DNA of 64,000 nucleotides from Legionella steigerwaltii. GTDB lineage: Bacteria; Pseudomonadota; Gammaproteobacteria; Legionellales; Legionellaceae. The DNA is taken from assembly GCF_001468065.1 (NCBI RefSeq), contig NZ_LNYZ01000008.1, positions 146,359 through 210,358 on the forward strand. The letters run 5' to 3'. Shown one piece after another: positions 48,034-56,857 of this stretch. The position numbers were made by a program, and so were the translations under genes. Numbering within the stretch: position 1 is the stretch's first letter; every line of letters begins with the position of its first letter. Under the pieces are notes generated by a model. It did no database searches. It saw nothing but the letters and a program-made list of their open reading frames with translations, and had not been told where the DNA came from.

Positions 48034-48498
48034 ATGACAACTATTTCGTTCTCACAGTTAAATTGGTTTGATAATGTGAATGAAAGACCACATCCGTGGC
48101 CTGGGTTAAATTGGTTAACCGCCATGTTAGTAGTGGCGGATGTAAAAAAAGCAATGAGTTTTTATGAAGAAGCTTTTGGCATTGTGCCAATTTTTGAATT
48201 GCCTGACGAATCAGGGCAAATCGTTTTTGCCCGAATGCGTTATAGAGGAACAAATTTTACACTAAATCAAGAGGGTGCATTTAATTTTGATGGGAAAGCT
48301 CCCTTAGCAACGAACACCACCCCACCATTTATCTTTTATATATATGTTGATGATGTAGAAAAGACTTATAACGCAGCAATACAAAAAGGCTGTAAATCAC
48401 TGGAAGAACCACACATAGAATTTTGGGGTGATAAAAAAGCTCGCCTTATAGATCCTTTTGGATATGTCTGGGATATCGCTTTGAAAATGGACGAATGA
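48034..48498 (+). CDS. VOC (glyoxalase/bleomycin-resistance) family protein
   Basis: This encodes 154 aa with two beta-alpha-beta-beta-beta units: TAMLVVADVKKAMSFYEEAF in the first and FIFYIYVDDVEKTYNAAIQ in the second, ending WGDKKARLIDPFGYVWDIA. This is the PhnB/glyoxalase-like single-domain form. Members range from dioxygenases and isomerases to drug-binding proteins, so the activity cannot be set. The ATG has GAGG upstream. Confidence 0.85.
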   Translation: MTTISFSQLNWFDNVNERPHPWPGLNWLTAMLVVADVKKAMSFYEEAFGIVPIFELPDESGQIVFARMRYRGTNFTLNQEGAFNFDGKAPLATNTTPPFIFYIYVDDVEKTYNAAIQKGCKSLEEPHIEFWGDKKARLIDPFGYVWDIALKMDE

Positions 48499-48520
48499 GT
48501 TACAACTCATTCTATAAGAT

Positions 48521-48611
48521 GTTGCCTGGGTGTAGCGCAGCGAAACCCGGGTTTTGGGGCATGAATGAATCTGGCGATCCCGGGTTACGGCTTTGCCTTC
48601 ACCCAGGCTAC
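48521..48611. repeat. family A palindrome
   Basis: A gttgcctgggtgtagcgcag...aacccgggtt arm and a cccgggttacggctttgc...cacccaggctac arm lie between the convergent VOC gene and the FAD oxidase gene. It could serve as a shared terminator. Confidence 0.88.
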
Positions 48612-48625
48612 AAAAGCATAGGTTA

Positions 48626-50005
48626 TTATTCAGGATGTAACACAGAGCAAAAAATATTTTGTGGATCATACTGCTCTTTTAATTTAACCCAATCATCATA
48701 TCGTTCCTCGAAATGATTTTGCCAAAATTTTTTATCTGGGTTATCACCTAAATATCCAGAAAGATAACGTTTGCCTCCTTGGGGTAGGAAAAGCGCATCT
48801 AAGTGTTTGATGGTTTCCAAACAACTTGGAATTAATGCTTTTGGTAAACCTGGATTCAGGATCATCAGTGCAAAAATATCTTGGCCTTTGGGCAGTTGTA
48901 AAAATCCAGTAGGGGAAATTGGGGCAACTCGCGCAATATGCACTACGGTAGCATAATGTACAGGTAAAGTAGCTAATAACTCGTCCAGATTCTCTAGTTG
49001 TGCACCAGGTATAAAGCACTCGTACCACGGATGTTGTAGCTCCCATTGCCCAGTCATTTTCATTGCATGAAAGCGCGAATCATGACGATGTAAATAAGAA
49101 TGGACCGATTCCTCTTGAGTATGCAAAAGTCTCCAGGGCTTTAATCCCAAGTCACTGAATCCAGGAGGATCGTTGTCGTATTCCAGAGAGACATGAAGCG
49201 CATAAAACCATTGCGCAAAAGGTAAGCGGCCTTTTTCCGATAATTTCGCACCTTGTAGTGCCGGGGTACAAAAGGACTCTACATAATCTGCCTTTGTTTG
49301 GCACAAAAGCATGTCATTAAGCCATTCATGCTTATCTAAATAAAGCAAAAAGAACGTTTTAACATTTTTTAAACAAGGTTTTAATGAAATACATGCTTTG
49401 GTGATAAGGCCAAAGCGTCCTTGTCCACCCAAACAGGCATGCATTAAAGGTGATTTTTTCTCTATATGGAGTACCTCTCCATTCGCTTGTATCACTTCCA
49501 ATGCGTTTACATGAGCAACAGCGCTACCGTATTTAAATGATGCAGCACCTACTCCTCCAGCAGAGAGCACACCTCCAACGGTTAAATTACAATTATTGGG
49601 TATTACATAAGGGACCCTGGACTGTTTTAATGAACACTCTAATAAAGAAGCCCAAGAGGCATTTGCTTCAACCCAAATCGAATCTGCAGCAGCTTCTGAT
49701 ACCTTGTCAAGGTGTTTCATACTCAGGATTAATCCACCAGGAACTGCAAGCGATTGTCCGCTTTGGCTCATTCCATTCCCGCGTAATGTGATCGGCAATT
49801 GATGTTTATAAGCGTATTGTATGAATGATTGGGCGTCTTCAATGGTCTTAGGTTCGAAGACAGCTACAGGATTAGAATGGATTAATTTCCCAAAATCTTC
49901 ATGAAATAAAAAAAGCGAGTGCTCATCGCTGAGCACCGCTTGTCCAAACACTTTTTTACACTGCTTTATGTGAAATGAGTTCCACTGGTTCTTTGTTTGC
50001 AGCAT
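48626..50005 (-). CDS. FAD-linked oxidase (cytokinin dehydrogenase/GlcD-like fold)
   Basis: This encodes 459 aa from the ATG at 50005, which overlaps the preceding gene by 50 bases. The FAD-binding (PCMH) part has LRGNGMSQSGQSLAVPGGLI and VGGVLSAGGVGAASFKYGS, followed by LGGQGRFGLITKA. The C-terminus, ending in KRYLSGYLGD and a YDPQNIF element, resembles that of cytokinin dehydrogenases. It probably oxidises an amine or alcohol substrate with FAD. The overlap with the haem-oxygenase-like gene implies one operon and a related pathway. Confidence 0.87.
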   Translation of the reverse strand: MLQTKNQWNSFHIKQCKKVFGQAVLSDEHSLFLFHEDFGKLIHSNPVAVFEPKTIEDAQSFIQYAYKHQLPITLRGNGMSQSGQSLAVPGGLILSMKHLDKVSEAAADSIWVEANASWASLLECSLKQSRVPYVIPNNCNLTVGGVLSAGGVGAASFKYGSAVAHVNALEVIQANGEVLHIEKKSPLMHACLGGQGRFGLITKACISLKPCLKNVKTFFLLYLDKHEWLNDMLLCQTKADYVESFCTPALQGAKLSEKGRLPFAQWFYALHVSLEYDNDPPGFSDLGLKPWRLLHTQEESVHSYLHRHDSRFHAMKMTGQWELQHPWYECFIPGAQLENLDELLATLPVHYATVVHIARVAPISPTGFLQLPKGQDIFALMILNPGLPKALIPSCLETIKHLDALFLPQGGKRYLSGYLGDNPDKKFWQNHFEERYDDWVKLKEQYDPQNIFCSVLHPE

Positions 50006-50717
50006 CTTGATGAGTCCTTTGTTTTGCCAATTCGAGTTTTCGATTACAAGCAATAATCAATCCATCAAACATCGTGTTAAAAGCATCATAGCATCGGTCT
50101 ACCAATTTTAATGCTTCACGTCGAGTGTGGATAGGTATTTTTCTCGAAAACAATGTGCGTTCCATTTCTTCTTCAAACAAGGCATGTGCCATTTCTACTT
50201 CCAAGTGTGATGTAGAGAAATATTGGAGGTTTTTATCTTCTCCTGTTTTTTTCACTTGTTTTGAAACTTTTTCAAAGAAAACGTGTCCGGATGATTCAAT
50301 AGTTAAAAGAAGAACAATATTGAGAATTTCATCACTCGCTTTATACACCTCAGCTAAAATAGCATAGGCGGCGTCACGAGTTAATTGAGTTTCTTTACTA
50401 TAAAGCCAGGTTACATCATTTGTATTATTTGTTGGATCGATATTAACTGCTCCCATATATTTTTTATCATGCAGAAACCATTTTTCATGGCCTGCATCTT
50501 CGAGCCTGTGATGACGAGCAACTTTTCTTAAGTAAGGGTCGGTCACTCTTTCTTCATTTAGTCTTAATATGTCTTGGAAGGTCATAGCCCAAAAGGTTAG
50601 TTCAGGAACAAAGTAGCTCAATTCTTTTAAACTTTTCAATTGTTCGAGTATTTCAAAAAAAGGATGATTCATGAATTCTTGTTGTTTGGAATCAATATAA
50701 TCTTGTATGATTTTCAT
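49956..50717 (-). CDS. haem-oxygenase-like di-metal oxidase/oxygenase family protein
   Basis: This encodes 253 aa from the ATG at 50717, chosen because GGAG lies six bases upstream. The frame is open further to 50819. The helical protein carries a plausible metal set: His70, Asp74 and His77 in RHHRLEDAGHEKW, Glu141, and His171/Glu175/His178 in SHLEVEMAH. It resembles TenA/PqqC/HDO-type iron enzymes that oxidise amines, fatty acids or amino acids with O2. The exact reaction is unknown. It is first in a pair with the FAD oxidase. Confidence 0.75.
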   Translation of the reverse strand: MKIIQDYIDSKQQEFMNHPFFEILEQLKSLKELSYFVPELTFWAMTFQDILRLNEERVTDPYLRKVARHHRLEDAGHEKWFLHDKKYMGAVNIDPTNNTNDVTWLYSKETQLTRDAAYAILAEVYKASDEILNIVLLLTIESSGHVFFEKVSKQVKKTGEDKNLQYFSTSHLEVEMAHALFEEEMERTLFSRKIPIHTRREALKLVDRCYDAFNTMFDGLIIACNRKLELAKQRTHQDAANKEPVELISHKAV

Positions 50718-50885
50718 AGCTATCTCCATGAGAATAAATTTGTTGGACAGTTTTAGCAATGCATGCTGCGTACCAACTTTTTTCTCTTTTTTTTTGCAAA
50801 TACTATGAAAAATGGGCATTTAGACCATCTTTTTCATCAAAAAAAGCTCAATTCGTCAATAAAAATAGCTAAAAAATAGTCATAA

Positions 50886-50901
50886 TGTCAAATTTTTGAC
50901 A
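50886..50901. promoter_or_regulatory. 16-base palindrome, possible operator
   Basis: tgtcaaatttttgaca has perfect five-base arms (TGTCA/TGACA) in the gap between the kmo stop and the start of the haem-oxygenase-like gene. It could bind a dimeric regulator. No regulator gene is nearby. Confidence 0.3.
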
Positions 50902-50946
50902 AAGTAACCCCTTGAATTTTTTAAACCATTTTAAAATTCAGTTCAA

Positions 50947-52287
50947 TTATGCCAATTTTTTGTCATATTGTTTAAGTTCTTTCTCTACTTTTTTCCAATC
51001 AATCTCTTCAATTCGCTCCACTTTGTCGCATATTTTATTTAAAAATGCTGCCTGTAATTCCCCATGCGCTTGTGCTTCAGCATATGGGGTATTGGTAAAC
51101 ATCACCAAAACGTGTTTTGAAACATAATCTTCTGGATATCGATGCATTAACTCATGTTCCAGTTGTTTCTTTAAGTTAAATTGTTTGTCTCTAATGTCGA
51201 TTTGAATTTCATGAAAATTATCCATGGACATTTGTGCCACAGCATCAGTATTCACTTTTCTGGATTGATAAAATGCTGGCATTACTTGTGTCCAGTCGTC
51301 ATGATATTTATCCAGAAGATCATTTAAAATACGACAGTCTTCGAAAGCACTGTTCATTCCCTGGCCGAAAAAGGGTACTACCCCATGAGCGGCATCTCCT
51401 ATTAATAAGCATTGATCCTGGTAATACCAAGGATCGCATTTTATAGTACTCATATTACCGGTAGGATGTTTCGTAAATTCTTCAAGCAAGTTGGGCATTT
51501 GCGCATACGCATCCGGGAATGATTTTTTAAAAAAGGTAGTGATTTTTAATTCATTTTCCAGTTCGGCAAAACTGTTTTTCCCTTCAGATGGCAAGAATAA
51601 GGAACCTGTAATTGACTGGTTAAGATTGGGATTGCCTAGCAATAAAAAGGCATCTCTTGGCCAGAGATGTAAATGTTCATGAGCGAGGTGATTTTGAGCA
51701 GGCTCCCCAATGGAAAGCTCTTTGTATCCGTAGGGTAGAAACGTGCGTGATGCATGAACCAAATGCTTTGCTTGTAATTGTTCACGAACACAGGAGCCAG
51801 CGCCATCTGCACCGATTAAAAGCTCGTAGTTTTTCCTCAAAAAGGTGCTATTTTGTAGTTCAAAAGTGGCCCTTTTCTTGTCCACATCCAAATCAATGAG
51901 CTTCGTGTTGAAATTAAGCTTAACCTCAGGAAATTTTTCTAATTCATTAAGCAATAACATATTGAGTTCATTGCGTTGAATGGCATTAATGTATTCATCA
52001 TGATGCCGTCCAAACGATTGAAATTTAATTTGTCCCTGAAGTTCATGAATCGCACGGGCACGCATGGGGACCATGAGTTTTTTCACCAGGGGCATGATGT
52101 CTACACCTTCCATACCGGTAATACCACGACAGGACAAAGCCAGATTGATGGAGCGTCCATCATCTGCATGCATGAATCTTAAATCCGGTCTTGCATCAAA
52201 TAATTCAAGTTTATAACCTCTTTTTGCCAAATAGAGTGCGAGTAAGGACCCTGCCAAACCCGAACCAATAATGGTTGCCTCTTTCAT
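50947..52287 (-). CDS. kmo: kynurenine 3-monooxygenase
   Basis: This encodes 446 aa, full length. It is an FAD- and NADPH-dependent hydroxylase converting L-kynurenine to 3-hydroxykynurenine. FAD-binding motifs are IIGSGLAGSLLALYLAKRG (N-terminus), LLIGADGAGS and GDAAHGVVPFFGQGMNSAFE. The Kmo-typical segments DGRSINLALSCRG and YINAIQRNELN are present, and the hydrophobic C-terminal region matches the bacterial form. The AAGGAG ribosome-binding site precedes the ATG. No other kynurenine or quinolinate pathway gene is in the window, so it may feed NAD synthesis elsewhere or a specialised pathway with its neighbours. Confidence 0.93.
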   Translation of the reverse strand: MKEATIIGSGLAGSLLALYLAKRGYKLELFDARPDLRFMHADDGRSINLALSCRGITGMEGVDIMPLVKKLMVPMRARAIHELQGQIKFQSFGRHHDEYINAIQRNELNMLLLNELEKFPEVKLNFNTKLIDLDVDKKRATFELQNSTFLRKNYELLIGADGAGSCVREQLQAKHLVHASRTFLPYGYKELSIGEPAQNHLAHEHLHLWPRDAFLLLGNPNLNQSITGSLFLPSEGKNSFAELENELKITTFFKKSFPDAYAQMPNLLEEFTKHPTGNMSTIKCDPWYYQDQCLLIGDAAHGVVPFFGQGMNSAFEDCRILNDLLDKYHDDWTQVMPAFYQSRKVNTDAVAQMSMDNFHEIQIDIRDKQFNLKKQLEHELMHRYPEDYVSKHVLVMFTNTPYAEAQAHGELQAAFLNKICDKVERIEEIDWKKVEKELKQYDKKLA

Positions 52288-52341
52288 CCAATTCTCCTTA
52301 GAACGATCGCAGCCTTAGGTGAGAGTAGGGTTTTCGCTACT

Positions 52342-52404
52342 ACCCGCAGGGCGGATGAGGGAACACCCTCACCCCTGCCCCTCTCCTACAAGTGGGCGAG
52401 GGGA
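52342..52404. repeat. family B repeat
   Basis: acccgcagggcggatgaggg is followed by ccctcacccctgcccctctc and agtgggcgagggga. It shares its order of blocks with the copy inside the giant synthase gene. It lies in the 323-base gap 52288-52610 upstream of kmo; the rest of the gap shows no gene or RNA. Confidence 0.75.
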
Positions 52405-52610
52405 TATTTTCTTAATGGCAGTGAACCCATACCAAATCACATTAGGCAACAATACTGCGATTGCTTATTTCATTTAGTCAATCAAATCAACATAAAAACT
52501 CTCTAAATCAGCACAACATAATTTTTACCAGCAAAAATCATACCGAGTTGAGAGAATAATTAAAGAAAATAGTAGGCGGGTCAGTGGCAAAGAGGGTAGA
52601 GAGGTAAAGA

Positions 52611-54911
52611 CTAAATATGCTGAATAATAAAGTCTTTTAATTCTTCCGGTTTTTGAGGTGTTGCAAAATAATATCCTTGAGCATAATCACAACCATGTTG
52701 CATAATAAATTCACGTTGTAAATCCGTTTCTACTCCTTCAGCGAGTACCTCCAAATTTAAGCTATGGCCCAAGTTGATGATTGCTCGGGTAATGGCTGCA
52801 TCATTTTCCCGATTGACTAATTCACTAATAAATGAGCGATCAATTTTTAGTTTATCAACAGGAAATTGCTTGAGATACGATAAACTGGAATAGCCAGTAC
52901 CAAAATCATCAATGACTAATTTTGCCCCCATGTCTTTCAATTCATACATGGTTTCGACAGCATGTTTTACATTATCAACAAGCAAGCTTTCAGTGAGTTC
53001 CAATTCCAGAAATTTAGCCGGCAGACCTGTTTCAAGAAGGATTTTTTCAATGACCTCAGATAAATGAGCTTGGCGGAATTGTCGACCAGAAATATTTACA
53101 GCAACCGTTAACTGGTCATAGCCTTGAGCATGCCAACGTACCAGTTGGCTGCATGCTTCTCGCAAAACCCACAGACCAATATCAAGAATTAAGCCATTTT
53201 CTTCTGCCATGCCTATAAAATCATTGGGTGGGACATTGCCTAAAATATGGCTATGCCAACGCAATAAGGCCTCGAAGCCAATAATTTTATTCGTAGCCAA
53301 ATTAATAAAGGGTTGGTACACCAGATGAAATTCATTTCTCTTGAGTGAATCACGTAAGGCATTATCCAGTTGCATGCGATTAATGATGCGCATGTTCATT
53401 TCTTTATCGTAGGTGCGGAACGTATTGCGACCGCTGTCTTTGGCATGATACATCGATAAATCAGCACTTTTCATTAAAGATTCATAATCATCACCATCTT
53501 TAGGGTAATAGCTGATGCCTATACTACCGGTAATTTTTAAATTGTGCTGATCAATTTGAATGGGTTTAGCGATTGAAGTGAGGATTTCTTCTGCCTTTTG
53601 TTGTGCTTGCATTTCAGTTGCAACATCTTGTAATAAAATGACAAATTCATCACCACCTAAACGGCAAACGGTATCAAAATCATCGGTAGCAATAAGTAAA
53701 CGGTTGGATACTGCTTGTAACAGTCGATCCCCAATGCTATGCCCCAAGGTATCATTGGTCATTTTGAAATGATCCAGATCAAGGAATAAAAAACCTAACA
53801 TAGAACCCTTTTTCTTGGCTTGTAAAATTGCTTGATCCACACGGTCAATTAATAAAACTCGGTTAGGTAATTCAGTGAGCGAATCATGAGTTGCTTGTTG
53901 AATTAATTGTTGTTCCATCTCACGACGTTGGGTAATGTCATTAAGGATACAGACGTAATGTTTGACGTTATCAAATGAATCTCTAACTGGAGCGACACTC
54001 ACTTCAGCCCAAAAAACTTCACCATTGCGTTTATAACTTTCTAATTCAACTGTTTCTTCACGCAATTCTTTAATTGCCAGATTAATTCGCTTTTGATTCA
54101 CATGTTCCATTTTACTGCCATGCAAAAAGGAAAGATTTTGTCCTAATATTTGCCGCTCACTGAATCCAGTGATGCGCTCGAATGCTTTATTAACATAAAT
54201 AATTGGCAAATTGGGTTTGGAGATATCAAGAATTACAACGCCATGGGTACTTGCTTCAATGGCACGCTCTCGAATGCGAAGTTCATCTTCTTCCATTAGT
54301 TTCTGGGTTATATCCCTAAAACTGTATACTCTTCCAACAATCTCGGAACCTATTCGTTGTGGCTGGGTAAAGCGCTCGAAAATTCGTCCATCTTTAAAAT
54401 GCAAAACAGGTAATTCTCCTTGCCATTCTGGATTTTCGTAAAGATATTTCACATCAGCAATGACTGCTTCTGGATTACTTAGCTGTTGTAAAATGTATTC
54501 AAAACCGATACTTTCGGTACCAGATTCCAACATATGAGAGGGGATACGCCACATTTCAACGAACTTTTGATTCCAATCCACCACTTGTCCCTTGCCATTA
54601 ACCATCATAATGCCATCAGCAGTTGATTCAAGAGTAGCGCGCAATAGGGATAAGGATTTTTCCAATTCTATATTTTTTTCAAGAATATTATGGGTCTTAA
54701 CATTAATATTTTCTGATAAAGGCGCCTTAATAGAACGTTGAAATTCAGGTTGTGTGTGATACCATTTTTCAAGAAGGGTTGATAGATTAGGTGTTGGTGT
54801 AATAATTCCCAATTCTTCGCATACATTAGTAAGCGAAGGTTCTCGGCCTTGCTTTTTAACTTTTTCAGCAGCATTAGCCACTTTTTGGTAGTCTATTTGA
54901 CGTCTGGTCAT
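52611..54911 (-). CDS. PAS-PAS-GGDEF-EAL protein with KfrA-like N-terminus
   Basis: This encodes 766 aa. Residues 1-60 resemble the DNA-binding N-terminus of KfrA (YQKVANAAEKVKKQGREPSL). Two PAS domains follow (about 85-200 and 210-325, the second with GFSERQILGQN). The GGDEF domain (335-495) has an intact RLGGDEF near 419. The EAL domain (510-765) keeps EALLRW, ELTES, DDFGTGYSS and AEGVET. It may therefore make and break c-di-GMP under control of a PAS-sensed signal. There are no membrane helices. The putative DNA-binding head is unusual in this family. Confidence 0.9.
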   Translation of the reverse strand: MTRRQIDYQKVANAAEKVKKQGREPSLTNVCEELGIITPTPNLSTLLEKWYHTQPEFQRSIKAPLSENINVKTHNILEKNIELEKSLSLLRATLESTADGIMMVNGKGQVVDWNQKFVEMWRIPSHMLESGTESIGFEYILQQLSNPEAVIADVKYLYENPEWQGELPVLHFKDGRIFERFTQPQRIGSEIVGRVYSFRDITQKLMEEDELRIRERAIEASTHGVVILDISKPNLPIIYVNKAFERITGFSERQILGQNLSFLHGSKMEHVNQKRINLAIKELREETVELESYKRNGEVFWAEVSVAPVRDSFDNVKHYVCILNDITQRREMEQQLIQQATHDSLTELPNRVLLIDRVDQAILQAKKKGSMLGFLFLDLDHFKMTNDTLGHSIGDRLLQAVSNRLLIATDDFDTVCRLGGDEFVILLQDVATEMQAQQKAEEILTSIAKPIQIDQHNLKITGSIGISYYPKDGDDYESLMKSADLSMYHAKDSGRNTFRTYDKEMNMRIINRMQLDNALRDSLKRNEFHLVYQPFINLATNKIIGFEALLRWHSHILGNVPPNDFIGMAEENGLILDIGLWVLREACSQLVRWHAQGYDQLTVAVNISGRQFRQAHLSEVIEKILLETGLPAKFLELELTESLLVDNVKHAVETMYELKDMGAKLVIDDFGTGYSSLSYLKQFPVDKLKIDRSFISELVNRENDAAITRAIINLGHSLNLEVLAEGVETDLQREFIMQHGCDYAQGYYFATPQKPEELKDFIIQHI

Positions 54912-55130
54912 GTTCCCTCACTCATTCCCCTCAACTACTTGCAAATGTGTAAATCTGTTGCTCTGAGCTAGTTTACCTTAAAGTATATACTGTTAATGCA
55001 TTTTTTGCTTAAACCAAAATCAGAGGGCATAATTTGTTCTCTCTTTTACTGTTTTTTTTGGAATAAGTAATCACTTTTTGTTAAAAACATGATTAAAAAA
55101 TAGGAAAAACTGGGATGCTTGGACATGAGG

Positions 55131-55152
55131 ATTTCCCGCTTTTGCGGGAAAT
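55131..55152. terminator. stem-loop (9-bp stem, tetraloop)
   Basis: atttcccgc-tttt-gcgggaaat forms a perfect 9-base stem, 15 bases downstream of the stop of the coiled-coil protein gene. On the plus strand it is followed by an AT-rich run ending in several T residues. It probably ends minus-strand transcription of that gene. Confidence 0.6.
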
Positions 55153-55167
55153 GCCATTTAATTTATT

Positions 55168-55527
55168 TTATTTTTTTCCCGGAGCAGCTGGCGCTGGGAC
55201 GGATACGGGTTGCATGCCTTGTTTACTCGCTAATTGTTGAACTTGAGAGTTTACCGTTTGTATTTGTGTTTGGAGCTGGCTTTGCATTGTTTTTATCTGA
55301 TTTTGCAGTTGCGTATTGACCGATTGTATTTGTTGTTGTAAATCAGTTTGTACTTTTTTAATTTGAGCCTGAAGTTGTGTATTCATTTGTTGGGTTTGCT
55401 GTTGCTGATCTGTTTGTAATTGTTTGAGCTGATTTTGGATTTGTGTATTAAATTGTGATACATCATCAGCAAAAGCAATATTAGCTAAAAAGATCATACA
55501 AAAAAGTGATTTTGCTAAAGTTTTCAT
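55168..55527 (-). CDS. exported Gln-rich hendecad coiled-coil protein
   Basis: This encodes 119 aa from the ATG at 55527 (AGGGA at a proper distance). A signal peptide ends near NIAFA-DD. The mature protein is almost entirely seven 11-residue units of the type NTQLQNQIKTM, alternating in their first residues (NTQ/QTD), ending in a Pro/Ala tail. An 11-residue period predicts a right-handed coiled coil. The DNA carries the matching 33-base periodicity. No cysteine or catalytic motif is present in the repeats. It is probably a periplasmic or surface spacer protein, of unknown role. Confidence 0.8.
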   Translation of the reverse strand: MKTLAKSLFCMIFLANIAFADDVSQFNTQIQNQLKQLQTDQQQQTQQMNTQLQAQIKKVQTDLQQQIQSVNTQLQNQIKTMQSQLQTQIQTVNSQVQQLASKQGMQPVSVPAPAAPGKK

Positions 55528-55591
55528 TACCATTCCCTTAATTGAAAAATATTAGAAATGATACTTTAACCTAATAATCTATAAATTGACT

Positions 55592-55638
55592 AGGACCTAT
55601 TTACATTTCTACTATCTTGGCGAAATGTAAATAGTTCT
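55592..55638. repeat. short family C element
   Basis: aggacctatttacatttc and gaaatgtaaatagttct pair around tactatcttggc, the same inner sequence that follows the left end of the 144-base element at 45660. It appears to be an internally deleted copy. Confidence 0.7.
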
Positions 55639-55651
55639 TCTGAATTCATTG

Positions 55652-56044
55652 CTATTTTTCACGTCTAAAACCCAAATAGCAGAGGATGATTCCAATGATC
55701 AGATCAAAGCCAGCAGCGCTGTAGGCAATACTTCTATTTTGCACAAAAAGAAGGCTTGCTTTATCAATATAATGTGGATAAAAAATGATACTCGCCCCTT
55801 TTAGTAAGATGAGCCAGGCAATAATGGTGATTAAAAGTCGCCAATTCCATTGCCAAACATTATGACTGACAACCATAAGTAACCCAAGAATAAAGGTCCA
55901 AAAACCCAGAACAAGCATTAATGGAGCATTCTTTAGCAATTCTTGGACATAGATTGTAAATTGATGCATATTGGTAAATATGGCTAAGCTGGCTACGATT
56001 AGATAGATCCCCAGGACCTTACTTAAAAACTTTGATGTGTCCAT
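55652..56044 (-). CDS. small four-helix membrane protein
   Basis: This encodes 130 aa with four hydrophobic segments (about residues 8-28, 40-60, 68-88 and 107-126) and few polar residues. The ATG at 56044 has AAAGGAG upstream. It ends in charged GFRREK, suggesting a cytoplasmic C-terminus. No family is recognised with confidence. The short family C element lies just beyond its stop. Confidence 0.75.
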   Translation of the reverse strand: MDTSKFLSKVLGIYLIVASLAIFTNMHQFTIYVQELLKNAPLMLVLGFWTFILGLLMVVSHNVWQWNWRLLITIIAWLILLKGASIIFYPHYIDKASLLFVQNRSIAYSAAGFDLIIGIILCYLGFRREK

Positions 56045-56329
56045 TTGAACACTCCTTTTATACCTTATAACTCAAGTGTAGTTCCGGATGAGAAGAAGCG
56101 CTACGATCTGATTTTCTGCTTTAGGTAGCATATTTACTTGCCGTTTCTAGTTTACCTAGGTCCCTTCCTTAAACACCTTGACCCGACAATATTACTGCCC
56201 TGAGTTCTAGTTATCAGGCCCCGACCTATAGAGCGTCTCTAGGAGTGCGGAATATAATTAATTACCTATATACACAAACAATTGAGTAAATTACTATCCA
56301 CATTCAATAATAAATAAACGGAGTTGCCA
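56045..56329. other. intergenic region without a recognised feature
   Basis: About 285 bases separate the divergent membrane-protein gene and the next plus-strand gene. They must hold both promoters. I found no palindrome of note, RNA gene or member of the repeat families here. Confidence 0.4.
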
Positions 56330-56782
56330 ATGACTAAGCATAAGCGTATTGACGAAAATCGTCTAACTGCAAATAGAAAATACAAACTAGCCCTTACTCT
56401 ACTTGATAGTACTCAAGAAATGGATGATCCAGCAACGATACAAGCTATAAAGTTCTTAAAAGAATCGATTGAACTGCTCGAGAATATTGCATTCGATTTT
56501 GGCGAAGAGGATATGATTGCGTCTGATTATCTTCTTTTTGCCGGAGCAAATTGTGGTTTAGCACGTGCCTACGCAAAAATGAGCACTGGTATAAACCCCG
56601 GTGATATTAGTTTTCGTTTAGAGATGACTACTAAATACATCAACTCGGTTGCTTCTAAATCTGCTGAAGAAAGTACACTTAGAAAAGAAAATTCCCCTCA
56701 TGTAAGTCTTTCTTTATTAAATACAACCCCACCACCATCCGATAATGACGGGGCTAGAAATGAGCCCACATTAAATATCTAA
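56330..56782 (+). CDS. hypothetical helical protein
   Basis: This encodes 150 aa from the ATG at 56330 (CGGAG seven bases upstream; an in-frame TTG at 56324 is less likely). Two helical hairpins (NRKYKLALTLLD and AIKFLKESIELLENIA) resemble a tetratricopeptide-like arrangement. The C-terminal 45 residues are polar and Pro/Ser-rich. No enzyme motif is seen. It lies beside and convergent to the giant LRR/AAA gene. Confidence 0.65.
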   Translation: MTKHKRIDENRLTANRKYKLALTLLDSTQEMDDPATIQAIKFLKESIELLENIAFDFGEEDMIASDYLLFAGANCGLARAYAKMSTGINPGDISFRLEMTTKYINSVASKSAEESTLRKENSPHVSLSLLNTTPPPSDNDGARNEPTLNI

Positions 56783-56857
56783 CATAAAGCAGCAGATGTA
56801 GGTCGGTCCAAGGCCCGACCCCGTCCAGTTGCTTTTTCCGGGAATAACTTAACTGAG

